Of a DNA stretch of 64,000 nt, positions 10,831 to 22,335 are shown in pieces; positions within the stretch are counted from its first letter, which is position 1, and every line of letters begins with the position of its first letter. Both the position numbers and the translations under genes were made by a program. The DNA comes from Plantago major. Its lineage: Eukaryota; Streptophyta; Magnoliopsida; Lamiales; Plantaginaceae. Under the pieces are notes generated by a model that saw nothing but the letters and a program-made list of their open reading frames with translations, did no database searches and had not been told where the DNA came from. The stretch lies in contig CM048841.1 in NCBI GenBank assembly GCA_026545765.1, forward strand, positions 100,831,352 to 100,895,351, written 5' to 3'.

Positions 10831-12898
10831 GCCAATATGCAATACAGGACAGAATTCACATAGCAAGTCATTCGTGGTCGGATGAATTGAAAATTGTATT
10901 AAATTAATTTCATTCAGGTCGGCCTAAAATATATGTGGCACCTCCACCTGTATAGGATCTGAGTAAGTCATATGATATACCGTCTTTAAATAACTTATTT
11001 AAAAAATATCAGTATTATTAAACGATACTCGATGTTGTAAACAAAATGTACATTTGTATATGAAAAAAACATCATTAGTTTTTATATTAACACGGACGTT
11101 AATGCTTTTTAGCAAAATAGATCGGCCTCTAGCTAGTTATCATTCTAGAGACTGTCTCTAGACTTTTGTGTTACTCCTATATGATAATGTCTTGATTTAC
11201 TACTATATTATTTTTGGGGACCTATTTTTAAAAATTGGCATGGTAACTCGACATCTTTTAGCCCGGGCTTGGTTTAAGTGGTTGTAAGTTAGTAACAAGT
11301 TACGATTGTAGTACAGTAGAAGCAAAGTTGAGTGTTGGTCCACACTGTTTATCCAAGTGAGAGATTTTGTTCTATTTACATTAATAAACGTTGAACAGTG
11401 AGATTTTATGTATAGTATATAGTACGTAGCTGTTTTCATTGGTAGCTGGTAATACTAATTAATTAGGACATTATTATTTATTAGCTGGATTGATTTATCT
11501 ATATTACAAGGTAACGTTTACATTGATTGACTAAGATAGAAAAATCAATTCATTACATGTATGATAATTGATTAATTTAATTGTAGAGAATACCATGTCG
11601 GGCAAACCAAACACATCACATCCTAAGTATAGTCCAGTCCCAAAAATATACAGTAAACTAAAAATACCCCATGGCATTATGCTTAAAATGTTTTTGGACG
11701 TATATAACAAAATAAACGATGTAATATAGTTTGATTTTGACGTCTCACTTGACAAATCTCTGCTAATGGGAGAGTTGCGACTTAAATTTCTAGTTATTCG
11801 AATATTGTAATTTCATCTTAAGAGTAAGGGACGATATTTTTTACGAAAAATTTAATTGACACATCTATAACATTTGGCATGTGGTCTTAATTAATTGTAA
11901 ATCATGACGGGTATGCACCATGGCATGTCGATCGAATGGTACTTAATGACAATGAATTGGTTGGTTTTGACACGAGAAATAAAATAAAGAGGTATTAATA
12001 ATGTTCATTATTTTGAAATTCTTGGTACCGAATCGAATCGAATCGAATTAATGAATTGAATTGTAGTATAAAATATAACCAAGCTGATCAATATAATCGA
12101 ATTTGGGTAAAATGGTCGAATGAATTTTAAGTTGAAAATAACATATCCTAAGTTCTAAAGTGATAAAAATAGGTGTGAGTAACGACAATTATAGGGCAAA
12201 TTTCATCTTTGAATACATTCCGAATACATTTACATAAATGTTAAATGAAAAGTTTGTGTGGTGAAGAACCAAATGCATGTTCTCCGCCACTTACATACAC
12301 ATCCACAATACTTTGATACCCATATAAAATTAAAATTCTATTTTGGAAAATAGATGAGAAATTCGTACGTTTCCAATAAATTTGATGTACGTGGAATTAT
12401 GAAACTGCAAAATAAAATTTAAAATCTAAATTGTCTTTTTTTTTTTTTTTCTCATACATCTAAACTCGAACAAAGTCCTCTCTCACGCAAACAAGCGGGG
12501 CAAGTGTGGTGGGTGGCAGTTTACACCCATTTTGACGATCCCAGTGTGTTAAGAAAAGGTCTTTGTACCGTGTCGGATGTTACATGGAAAATTAACTGGA
12601 GGATTCGTACACATGGTTGTTTGAAATGGGATCATTTTTTGATTCCATGTTTAACTAGAACATAGATTTAGTATCATATCAAGTCAAAACTTCTGCACCA
12701 TAATTAAATAATCCATAAAATTATTTGTAACATTAACAAATCAAATCAGTATAAACTGGTAAATAAAAATTATTAAAATTTCTACATGTGGATAAGAATT
12801 TAGTAGTATAACTTTTCATTTAACTAATTCAGTTCAGCTTTTTCTTTCACATGTACAAGTTTCACTAACAAAAAGTAGGAGTGACATTTTCGGAATCT
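10831..12898. other. Intergenic, mostly unassigned
   Basis: No supported gene. An (AATCG)n stretch near 12034-12052 adjoins another copy of the GTAGTATAAAATATAA repeat (about 12010-12135). The remainder is AT-rich sequence downstream of the bHLH gene. Confidence 0.45.
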
Positions 12899-14395
12899 TC
12901 ATAAGTTGTGGGGCAGTTGCGGAAAAAAGCCGAAATTGAGATCCAGTTGTGCAAATTGAGCAGAAGAAATCCCTTGATTTCCAAGTCCTAGTGCATTTTG
13001 AATCTTCAATGCTTCCAATGCCTTTGCTCTCTACAGAATTACAATATAGAATTCCAAAATTAGTACTAATATACACCACGAATTTCTCTTAAACCGAAAC
13101 TTTTGAAACAAAAGAAATTATTTCGCTAGTGTTTATTTTAAGTGACAATCGCAGATGACATAGTACAATAAACTCAATTATTCTTTTCGAAATGGAACAA
13201 ACCTGCAAATTCTCAATAAGATTCGTATTGGAGTTCATGTCTTGCAGCGTGCTTGCTGCCGTGAGCTTCAACGAAAGAAACTGAAATTCGGAAAACTCAT
13301 TAGACTTGGTCACATAATTTCAAACGAAAATATATTTATCTAGACCAGGTATATATACAGTAACTTTGTTCATATTTTGGCCATTACTAACCTCAACTTG
13401 ATTTTGCAAAGATTGAACATAATTGATGATCTCATCCAACATGACAGCCATTCCCATAGTCTGTTTCATTAGGTAACAAGTCAATTTAACCAATTGAAAA
13501 AAAGATTAAGAAATACTTTTGACAAACCATTTTCAAGATTAAGACTCATTACCTTGCAACATCCTGGAACAATGTCTTGCAGACACCTTAATCTCTCGTT
13601 AATCTTTCCTCTTCTTGCCTGATTACAAACAACAAATTTTCACAAGTTATTACACAGCCTCAATAATGAATAATTAACCTTAAAACTTTGAGTAGGTAGG
13701 TTAGAAAACCAGTTTTACACCTAACAAATTGTAAATTTAGTTTCGTTGAAGCTTAAGCGACCAACTGGTCGTTAAAGAACCACTTCTACACAAGTTAAGT
13801 GTAAAATCAGTTTTACGGAAGACTTTATGTATATAAAACTTTAGTGCAGTGAACTTGCTTACTCTTTCTGCTAAACTATGGCTATCCGTAGCTTGGCCTC
13901 TTTTAGCTCTAACATGAACCACTTCTCTTGGTTTTTCGGCATCTTTTCCGTTTCCTTTCATTCGTTTTCCTTTCCCGCCAACCTGCTTATCCAAACAGAC
14001 CAAACCATTATGAAACATTTCAAGAATGTGAACCAATGAATCAAGAAAAGGAAAACACTTACGTTCTTCGTAGTTCCATTTTCGGAACCTTGAGGCGAAG
14101 AATAGACGGAACTAGATTCCGGGGTGCATATATCCATTGATTTCCTCTTCCTGTCCTTACTGTCACAGTAATCTGAGACCATCTGATCAGTAACATGAGA
14201 TACTGAAGTGTTAGTTTGCGAAGTAATTAGCGCCTGTTCGAAATTTTCTCCAGGATAAAAGCTATCCTGGTGAAATCCCATGAGTTGTTGGTTTGGAATT
14301 AGGCCTGGAAAATTGTTCATAAATTCAAAGTCTATGTCTGATAAGGAGAAAGACTGTTTGATGTTCTGCAAGGATGATAAGAAGTGATCAGCCAT
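12899..14395 (-). CDS. BEE3: bHLH transcription factor, BEE1/BEE3 type
   Basis: Six exons on the minus strand: 14395-14063, 13982-13863, 13618-13553, 13460-13392, 13280-13203 and 13030-12899, giving 265 residues. The N-terminal half is Ser/Asn-rich and unstructured, with a basic RKRK near residue 82. A conserved lead-in VVHVRAKRGQATDSH precedes the basic helix. H146, E150 and R154 supply the H-E-R triad for E-box/G-box binding. The HLH (about 151-195) includes KINERLRCLQDIVPGC and TMGMAVMLDEIINYVQSLQ. Length and sequence match Arabidopsis BEE1/BEE3 (about 260 residues), redundant positive regulators of early brassinosteroid response. The start is the first ATG and follows a TATATAA by about 120 bp. 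BEE1 against BEE3 cannot be decided by eye. Confidence 0.92.
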
Positions 14396-14511
14396 GTTGA
14401 TGAAAGGTTATGTTATAAGATGAAGAAGTGTTGGATTTGTTTGGATCAGACGATTATAATGGCTGTTTTCTTATGTTAATTTGAATTGGGATTGGCAATT
14501 TGGCATTGGCT

Positions 14512-14518
14512 TTATATA
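14512..14518 (-). promoter_or_regulatory. TATA box of the bHLH gene
   Basis: TATATAA on the minus strand, about 117 bp upstream of the bHLH start codon, in the context GTTATATAAAGCC. A short 5'UTR would follow. Confidence 0.6.
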
Positions 14519-16289
14519 ACAGTGGATAAGACTTAGTGTTGATAAGAACAGTTCTTTCCCTTCCTTCTTTCTTTCTTTCTTTTTTCTTACGACTGATTTA
14601 CAAGTATAGCGTATTTACAAGTGAACATGTAATATCATTTATGTATAATGCTAATTAATATCTTTAGTAAAAAACCCAGTATGTCATGGGAAAGGGAGAA
14701 AGATATATGTGTGACCAATTGATATTTTTAAGTATAAGTATAATATATTTTTATAAGCGAACATTTTATGTCATTTATGTATAGCAGTATGCCAGTAACT
14801 ATATCCTTAGTAAAATCTCTTTTTCTATAATTATAATGTTTGTTGATCCATTTTAGTCCTTCTAAAATCTTTCTTTGTGACACTTGCTCTTCTTCCTTTT
14901 TTTTTTTTTTTTCCTTTTTGTTTTTGAATTTTGATTTAATTTAAAGGATTTTGGTTATGAATTTGGAGAGGGACACGTGGAAAACTGGGCTTCTTAAGTT
15001 AGCATTTTTTGTGGGGTAATAGTACTAGTCTCAGGGGATGAATAAAGGAAAGTGGTGGAGTCCATTGCAATTTGGGCAATTGGATTAGTCTCAATAATTT
15101 AATGGGGTTCAAGTCCTGTCGGAAACTTGAATAATCACCCTACAACTGTTAGGAAATCAAGCTGTGGTAACTGAATTTTGCTCCCAAATAAGAGCTCTAA
15201 TCTGTGACTTGATCTCCTTGCAGTTCTGGCTTCTTAATAGGTTGATGATAACCAAGTGTTTAGTCTATCTGATAATATTGTAGTGTAACACTTAAATCAC
15301 TCGAATCAAATAGTTCGAAATCATTCAAAGTTTATATGTTTCAGAATCACGTGAAACCATATAGATCGATCCTTAACCATGAAGGAATCGATGAAAACAA
15401 TATAGAGGTTGGATAATTGGTTGTAACGAGACAACCAAGTGTGGTTGAAAGAGCAACTAAGAGAGGTCAAATGCTATCTAATATGAAGTGTTAAGTGGGA
15501 AACTTTGAGCAATTATTTACCTAAGTTTCACCGTTCGATTTTGCATCCTCTTTAACTCGTCGTAAAGTGGGTTCTGCAAGCTTCGTAACAGTATAACCAA
15601 TTCTATGTGTCGATGATAAATTGAATCAAAGTGTATTACTTGGGACATGAGACTTGAGTTTACCCCACATTGAAAAAAAAACAAGAATAAAAGAAGAAAG
15701 TGTGCTTGTGTATACTTCAGCTAACATAATTTGAAAAGTTCTGCACTTGGTTTGCTTGGTTTCTGGACTTATTATGTGCTTTTTATTGGGCTTTTTCTTG
15801 CAGTTCGAGAAGTGGACTACAAGCGAGTCCAAATTTTCCACTATCCATCTCCAGTAGGTGCAGCCCACTGTTTAGAATAGACACGTAAAATGTCAGCGAA
15901 ATTCCGCCCAAGTTACATCTTCAGTGTTGGACTTAAAACTTGGGCCTGACCTGATCTGGGTAGAGTTTACGGGCTGTCTGTCTGGCAGCGAAAAAGGTCC
16001 AGGTCCGAAAAAATAAAAAATTAATTGTATCGTAATTGTCTGCTAGAATTAGAGACATGTTTGTCATAGATACGTGATCGGCGTATTAGAACGACGGTAT
16101 ATATATGTATGTTTTTTAACTAGATAACGATTCTTATTCTATTTGAAATTCTTCGAATCTGTAGTATAAAATATAAGCTAAATGGCCCCTGAATGAGTTT
16201 TCAGTTGAAGAGAACAGAGCCTTAATCATGCCTGGTTGATGAATGGATTATTATTTTAACATAGTATGTATAAAAATATGGGTTAGTCT
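14519..16289. other. bHLH upstream region and repeats
   Basis: A TTCT-type microsatellite lies near 14560-14585. Two related segments (about 14604-14680 and 14735-14820) share AACATTTTATGTCATTTATG-like sequence followed by CTTAGTAAAA. A third copy is at 6176-6300, so this is a dispersed repeat duplicated in the promoter region. A long T tract is near 14898-14922. A weak B-box-like motif (GTTCAAGTC) near 15103 may be a SINE relic. At 16125-16225 the third copy of the GTAGTATAAAATATAA repeat ends in ACAGAGCCTTA. No gene seen. Confidence 0.5.
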
Positions 16290-17266
16290 ACAGTCCAACT
16301 CTGATTGTACGGGCTTAACGTCCGTCCATTTCACTTGTACTTAATTATAACCGTTAGATCAATTGTATTAGTTAAATTTTAAGTTGTTTTCGATCTTGAC
16401 CGTTCATACAATATTAAAATTGTACAATGGTGTTATTGTAATTTTATGTGTTTGTATTATAATTAAATATATTTTCTTTTTCCATAAAATATTGAAATAT
16501 AAAGAAAAACTAACACCTAATATATTAAAAACATAAAAACAACCAACATAAACACAAAACTTCTCGAGACTGTCCTGATCATCAATTGATTAATTCATTT
16601 TTTCATTCCTTTCCCAATTATTTTCCAAGAACCCTAATCTATCTACGTACTTATTTTTTCATTCTATAATTTTGGATGGCATCAGTCGTATGTGCAACAA
16701 CTTCACCCCACTTTTCTAATCCATTGACTACTCTTGGTAGATTATCTCCATATTTTATTAATCTTCAGCCTTAATTTATCAGAGTACTGAAGAATAAAAA
16801 AAAATTTGGGAACTTCTGGATATCTTTCTCCAGACATGAGGAAATGAATTGCAGGCAGATATACTTCCAGCTCTCATAATGATTCCTACTTTCAGCCATA
16901 AATCGATGTGTTGATTGACAAAGATGAAATTGGGGAGATTAGCAAAATTAGGGTTCTTAATGAATAAATCGGGGAATAAGAGTTTAGTTGGCTGGAATGT
17001 CAAAGAATTAAATAATTAGATTTTTATTTTAGTTAGAAAATTGAATTTATAGTATATTAATTTAAATGGTATATAAATGTATTATGACATTACAATCCCA
17101 TTTGTATAGTAAAATTTACAATAACTGCCGTTGTAAAATTTACTAATCGCATGAACAGTTAAGATTAAGTACAACTTAAAATATATTTGTACAAACGATC
17201 GAACGGTTGTGATTGAATACAATTGAAATGGATGTATGTTAATCAATACAATTGTAGTCGGACCTT
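16290..17266. mobile_element. Mutator-like element, possible Pack-MULE
   Basis: The two ends form a long inverted repeat of about 150 bp. The left runs AGTCCAACT, CATTTCACTTGTA, AACCGTT, TTTTAAGTTGT, GTTATTGTAA; the right, reverse-complemented, runs GGTCCGACT, CATTTCAATTGTA, AACCGTT, TTTTAAGTTGT, GTTATTGTAA. Long TIRs suggest a Mutator-like element. Between them are two gene-start-like pieces facing each other. On plus, about 16600-16775, a pyrimidine-rich leader with ACCCTAATC precedes an ATG (16676) opening MASVVCATTSPHFSN, which resembles a plastid transit peptide. On minus, about 16995-16790, a leader with ACCCTAATTTTGC precedes an ATG opening MAESRNHYESWKY. No transposase is seen and the 9-bp target duplication is not clear. 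The captured origins are inference. Confidence 0.55.
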
Positions 17267-17434
17267 AGAAGTGTCCATAGACACTTTTTAAAAAAAGGTA
17301 CTCATGTTCATGTATATGTTTTTGCGGGTTTTAAGATCTGCCCAACATAGGAAACTAGGTCAATAATGATCAAATTCTCTCGTCAATGAAAATTGGGAAT
17401 GGGCCTTTTTTTTCCTCATAATTCTTTGGGCATA

Positions 17435-17469
17435 TATAGTCATGTACTCCATGCAAGTACATGACTATA
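17435..17469. repeat. 14-bp perfect inverted repeat
   Basis: TATAGTCATGTACT and its exact reverse complement are separated by the 7-base loop CCATGCA. It lies in AT-rich sequence with no gene nearby. It is too short for a microRNA precursor; it may be a transposon end or chance. Confidence 0.7.
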
Positions 17470-19644
17470 ATGTATGCATCAAAATGCAATTTATTGAAGA
17501 AAAAAAGACAAGAAATGGCTGATTTAATGTTGGTTGAGATCAATTTAGACCTAATTCTTGTTTGGGAAAAATAAGAATGAGCCTTTTTTCCCTCATTATT
17601 CTTTTCTATAAATTGCTTTACATACAATTGTCGCTCATAATTAAGCAGAGCAATATTTGTCACATAAAAATAATATATTTAACAACTTCCACATTATAGG
17701 TTCGTATATGTCATGATTATCGCGTTCAAATGATGGTTTTAATTAGCAAGTAGCAAATGTTCGGCAAGGTGCACAACATGTTTGTACATCCAAATATATA
17801 CTCCATTTAAGGCTTACAAATAAGTTGTTAGCATGCAAGATAAGCTACAAGAAAGTAGTTAATTACATTAAGTTAGTCGGCAAAATTCATAAGATTGAAT
17901 TGAAGAATTATACATGGAATAACAGTGTACCTTGCCCAGAAAATTAAATATGCATGTCAGGATGAACAGTTAAAGTAACATGCAATACCTAATTTTTCAA
18001 CGGAAGAAAGGGACATGTTTGATACCTTGAGCCCACTCAACCCGTGGGTGTAGGTATCCCTTCTTGATAAGGGTTTGTCGACCTCTTTTATTTCAACTCA
18101 GTTCGGTTTATTTTACGGTGTACATACCGCTTTTAAGTCTCTTTAAGCGAGTATTGGGTGCACCCAGGCGCATGGCGTGAGCGTACATTTCGATCGCGTA
18201 TTTTTATTTTGAGGGGTCCAATTTTAAATTTGAGGTTATATATAAATCTGTTTTCATGTAATAATGAAGCATTAAAATCTCTTTCTCCAAGTGGTAAATT
18301 TGATATCTAAATTACAAAAGGTCTTGTGTTCAATTCATAATGGTGTAAATTTTTTTATTTTTCATATCTTGAATATTTTTTCTTCTATTATAATCAATAT
18401 TTTTTATTATTAGTAAAAATTAAAATTTTTGCGTATACTAAATCTCTAAGTAAATGCACCATTTCAAGTGAATGGTAGATCGACGCAGACATGCAGTCGA
18501 AGTACTACAAGTTTTACTTCAGTCGGAATATCTCATTTGTGCTTCACGTTCGCATAAAACGTAAGCATGGCATATCCATTTTTATATCAAAGTTGACCTG
18601 AGCTCAAATATTCGTGTAATATTATAAAGGTGATTCGAACAAGTTAACTAGATACTATCGTGATTAACGTTTTACAATCGTACAAAATATTTAGCTCCAA
18701 CAATTCCAACTAGTGGATTATTGCAATGGTTGTGAGATTTAATGACCATCCATTTATATATCGTTAAGGATAATTGCAATTCCTTTTCTTTTTGGAAGTA
18801 TAACAAATTTGTTCAAGTTGGTGTGCTAGAAATTGATGACGATGTTAGTGTAAAAACACTAAGCAACATGTGATTGCACATGGTAATGGACTCTTCTATC
18901 ACCTTCATGTTTCTTGTTGCACATGTTGGGTCATCTCAATGCCCAAAAATATGTCCTACATTTATAGCCTCTTGTACCATTTTATCCTTGCTCCACTATA
19001 TCCCTCTTCTTTGTGGATGATTCCTCACGGACAATATAGATAGTAGTCCTAACTCGCTGTATAAGTGGAGTCCAACTGTGAATTTCACTATTACTGTGAG
19101 AGGGGAAGATCAATGGTAGCACCCAACCACCCCTAGTATCTTATAATTACATTTTTTGGACTAGTTTATACTTACTAGCTACTAGCACTGCTTAATGATC
19201 ATCGTTTGTTCCCCTTCTTTAATTTTACATAACCCTAATGATTATCATTTGTTCTCCTTCTTTAATCCAACTTGCTCTTAGTTACATGGTGGTTTGTCTT
19301 GAAACCTGACATACGCGGGGTTATGATACATAAGATCAGTTTTCAATTGCTCACTCTTTAGCTATAATAGTAGCCCTAAAAACCCCTTCGATGTTCTCAC
19401 CCTCCTACTGTAACAGTGGTCCTGCGCGTGAATTTACTACTACAGTAAGAATGTGAGACGGTTGAAGGGGTTGAAGGGTTCAGTGTCTCGTTCCCCAATA
19501 TACTTTATGGTTTAAACTTCAAACTAACTTGGCATAAGCACAAATTTTAGACATAATCAAGTCCTGTGAAGTGTAAACACATACCTCCAAGACAGATCAT
19601 TATCTAATGAAGCTTTGTCTAAATAAGATAGATTGAGGCTTCAG
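17470..19644. other. Intergenic, nothing firmly assigned
   Basis: No gene seen. A sequence near 18285-18345 has a perfect B-box (GTTCAATTC) and a CCAAGTGG phrase about 40 bp before it, a possible SINE relic. Related phrases with GTGAATTT(A/C)ACTA and TACTGTGAGA or TACAGTAAGA occur near 19070-19105 and 19425-19455 and look like pieces of one repeat. Confidence 0.4.
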
Positions 19645-20432
19645 CTAAGCTTTTAAACGGGTTGGGTTATACCCGACACGAACCCATTTAGTACCCGATG
19701 GGTAGAGATCCGATATTTTCTTATCGGGTTCTCTACCCATACCCGACCCGTTAATTAGTAACGGGTAGGGGTTGGGTACGGGTAGAACCCGCACAACCCG
19801 TATTTAAAATCTGAAAAAACTGAAAAAGTAAAAAGTGCTCAAAATGGTAGGGACGGCCCGGACGGGTACAGATTAAGGGTGAAGGTTGGTTTTTGTCGGT
19901 CTTGGGTAGTTGGGTGTTAAATTGATCACATCGTCTGTTGGAGAAAATTTTACAGTAAACACTTGTTAATGGTATTCAATGGATGAAGCCAAATTCTATT
20001 TGCTCAAAAATTATGTTTGAGCTTCATCCTTCTTTTGTTTGCCTAGATTTGCTCAAATGAAGCTGTAACCCTGACCAATTTGAATTCTATAACTTGTCAT
20101 TCTTCACATAATATAATGCTCACAAAACTTCCACACATAGTAGCCATCATTTTGTTGGATTCTGTAGTCGTGTCACCACTGGACATAGTGTGCTGCATTT
20201 TGTAGTAACCAACAACCTTCCATCAAGTTTTTCAGTGTGGCCATTATAACTTTTTTTTTTAAAATTGATCGGGTCGGGTCGGATCAGGTTTGGAACGGGT
20301 TTGCGGGTTGGTTCGGGTCCTGATTGCCGGGACGGGTACATACCCGACCCGGACCCGAACACCATTATATATGTGCGGGTCTTGTGCGGGTTCGGGCCGG
20401 GTACGGTTGAACCCTACCCATTTAAAAGCTTA
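19645..20432. mobile_element. TIR element rich in ACCCGACCCG, upstream of GASA
   Basis: The left end CTAAGCTTTTAAACGGGT and the right end ACCCATTTAAAAGCTTAG are inverted copies. Both are followed inwards by GC-rich runs of GGGTACGGGT/ACCCGACCCG phrases typical of a group of plant hAT-like elements. The 790-bp body holds an unexplained stretch (about 20150-20245) that reads openly on the minus strand (KLDGRLLVTTKCSTLC) and could be captured sequence. No clear target duplication. Its right end is about 260 bp before the GASA start. Confidence 0.55.
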
Positions 20433-20600
20433 GGTAAAGGTAAAACAAGTTATCCACAACACAAGGCTTGAAAGGGTTGAGGAGAGGGGAGGATAACAAT
20501 GTCATTTCATAACAGCAAGTGTTGCTTTATGCTTTTTTCTGGTACTGTAGTGATCAAATATGTAGCTACAAGATTGGAACTGAAATACACTGAACCTCTC

Positions 20601-20608
20601 TATAAATA
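20601..20608 (+). promoter_or_regulatory. TATA box of the GASA gene
   Basis: TATAAATA in the context CTCTCTATAAATATCATGG, 93 bp upstream of the GASA ATG. This places transcription start near 20630 with a 5'UTR of about 60 bp. Confidence 0.7.
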
Positions 20609-20693
20609 TCATGGCAGTTCTTCATCATAACATCACACAACACAAGTAGCCTCAATTCCCATTCAATCTGCTCAACTCTTTCAGTTACAAACT

Positions 20694-21527
20694 ATGGCTT
20701 TCAAATATACTATCCTCTTATGTCTGATCCTCATTGTCACCATTGTGACACAAAACCAGGTAACTTACAAAATCTCTGTCTTGGAACATTTAAAAACAAG
20801 GGACATGAGATCTTAACATTCATTAAGATCAAGAACTTGAGCAGTAGTAAGTTTCTGTCATCACAAATTGTTCATGTAGGTTTCTGCTGCCAAAGATCAA
20901 GCTTATCAGCTACCTGTCCAGCACCATCTGGGGAATGTCCAGGTAATTAAACCCGAAAACATTTCTTTTTCTTTACCTCTGCATTCCAAATGATGAGATA
21001 ATCTCGTTTTTCACGACTAACATATGTTTCTGTATCCTCTCTGCAGTACGGCATCAGTGAGGGAAGCCTAAGACCTCAAGGTGTGTAGTGCTAACTTGAT
21101 ACATTCTCTAAACTCGAAAAAGGGCATACCGAAACTAACTATGAGGAAAGATGTTTCAAACTTAAGCCGATAAATACTCGAATAATAAAATCTTACCGAC
21201 ACACTTGGCACTCAGAAAAACTTAATTTGGACTTGGGGCAGTGCAAACCTAATATGATCTGGTTCTAAAGCCTTTTTTCTAAAATCGAAAAGGTTCCATA
21301 TTGAACTCTACAACAGCTAAAGACCTTTCGCTGAATTTTCTGCAGAATGTGCACCAAAATGCACTACCAGATGCTCAAAGACCTCATTCAAGAAACCGTG
21401 CATGTTCTTCTGCCAGAAATGCTGCGCGAAGTGCCTGTGCGTACCACCAGGCACATACGGCAACAAGCAGGTCTGCCCTTGTTACAACAACTGGAAGACC
21501 AAGGAAGGTGGCCCTAAATGCCCTTAA
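20694..21527 (+). CDS. GASA6: GASA/Snakin cysteine-rich peptide
   Basis: Four exons: 20694-20759, 20880-20942, 21047-21080 and 21346-21527, encoding 114 residues. Residues 1-22 (MAFKYTILLCLILIVTIVTQ) form a hydrophobic signal peptide, so the product should be secreted to the wall or apoplast. A short variable linker follows. The C-terminal GASA domain (about residues 55-114) has all 12 cysteines, including PCMFFCQKCCAKCLCVPP and YNNWKTKEGGPKCP. GASA proteins are gibberellin-responsive peptides affecting cell elongation, flowering, redox state and, for snakins, antimicrobial defence. The C-terminal block resembles GASA6 most in my recollection, but paralogues share it closely. It lies tail-to-tail with SCL3. 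Confidence 0.93.
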
Positions 21528-22335
21528 GAGTGAATACTAACAACATCACATATAAGCTCTAGTGAACAAGTTCACAATAATATATATTCAATCCATGTAT
21601 TAGTTTCCTTTTTGTTCACTTATATATAGTGATAACATATGATTTATCTCTGCAATCAACCGTTCAAGATGTAGTTGATTGACCGGATATGTAAACTATT
21701 AGTACTATACTATAAGTCTATAACTTATCTACCATTGCAAAACTGCAAAACTATGTACTAGTACTACATTTCTGTAAGTTCAAGATTTATCTATTTCAAG
21801 AACTCAATAGATATTGGCTAATCTATTACAATGGGGTAGTGATAAATTCAAGGCTAAATCCAAGGCAATCCAATGCTAAATCATGCTAATCAAGTGATAA
21901 ATTGCCTTGGATTTAGGGATTTAGCTTTGGCTTTATCACTACCATTACATATTCTACTTGGGAGATCTATGTTTCCCTTTTTGGCCTATGATTCACCATA
22001 GTTCTAGCTAGTTAGCAGGAACATGGAGTAAAGAACTGCGGAAAAAAGAACAAGATAATAGCTGAAAAGAATCATGTTGTCTTTGACATAAATACAAGTT
22101 TCCAGGAACAGAGATCTATGTACTAAAGCATGGATCTTGCATTGCATTTGATCATGAAATTATTTACACCGAGTTTAAGTCACTAACATACAAAAAAGTG
22201 CGAAGAAAAAAAAAAAAAGCACAGGAATTGTAAAGTTCATAAACTAACCATTCCTACAAAAGAAAAGTAACTAAGCTTCCATCCGTGCAAAGAAACGAAG
22301 AAGAAGCTCTGTGACAAGTTGAATAAGCAGTGGTT
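21528..22335. other. Convergent GASA-SCL3 spacer
   Basis: Holds the 3' ends of both genes and a small foldback MITE (21835-21943). An A-rich tract lies near 22206-22219. No further gene. Confidence 0.6.
21835..21943. mobile_element. 109-bp foldback MITE
   Basis: The ends GGTAGTGATAAA and TTTATCACTACC are exact inverted copies. Further inside, GCTAAATCCAAGGCAAT pairs with ATTGCCTTGGATTTAG, so nearly the whole element can fold into a hairpin. It is non-coding, and I see no certain target duplication. Superfamily uncertain. Confidence 0.7.

Noticed and set aside
13928-14140. Plus-strand frame across the bHLH gene
   Set aside because: Shadow of exons 1 and 2 of the minus-strand gene; it crosses the splice sites.
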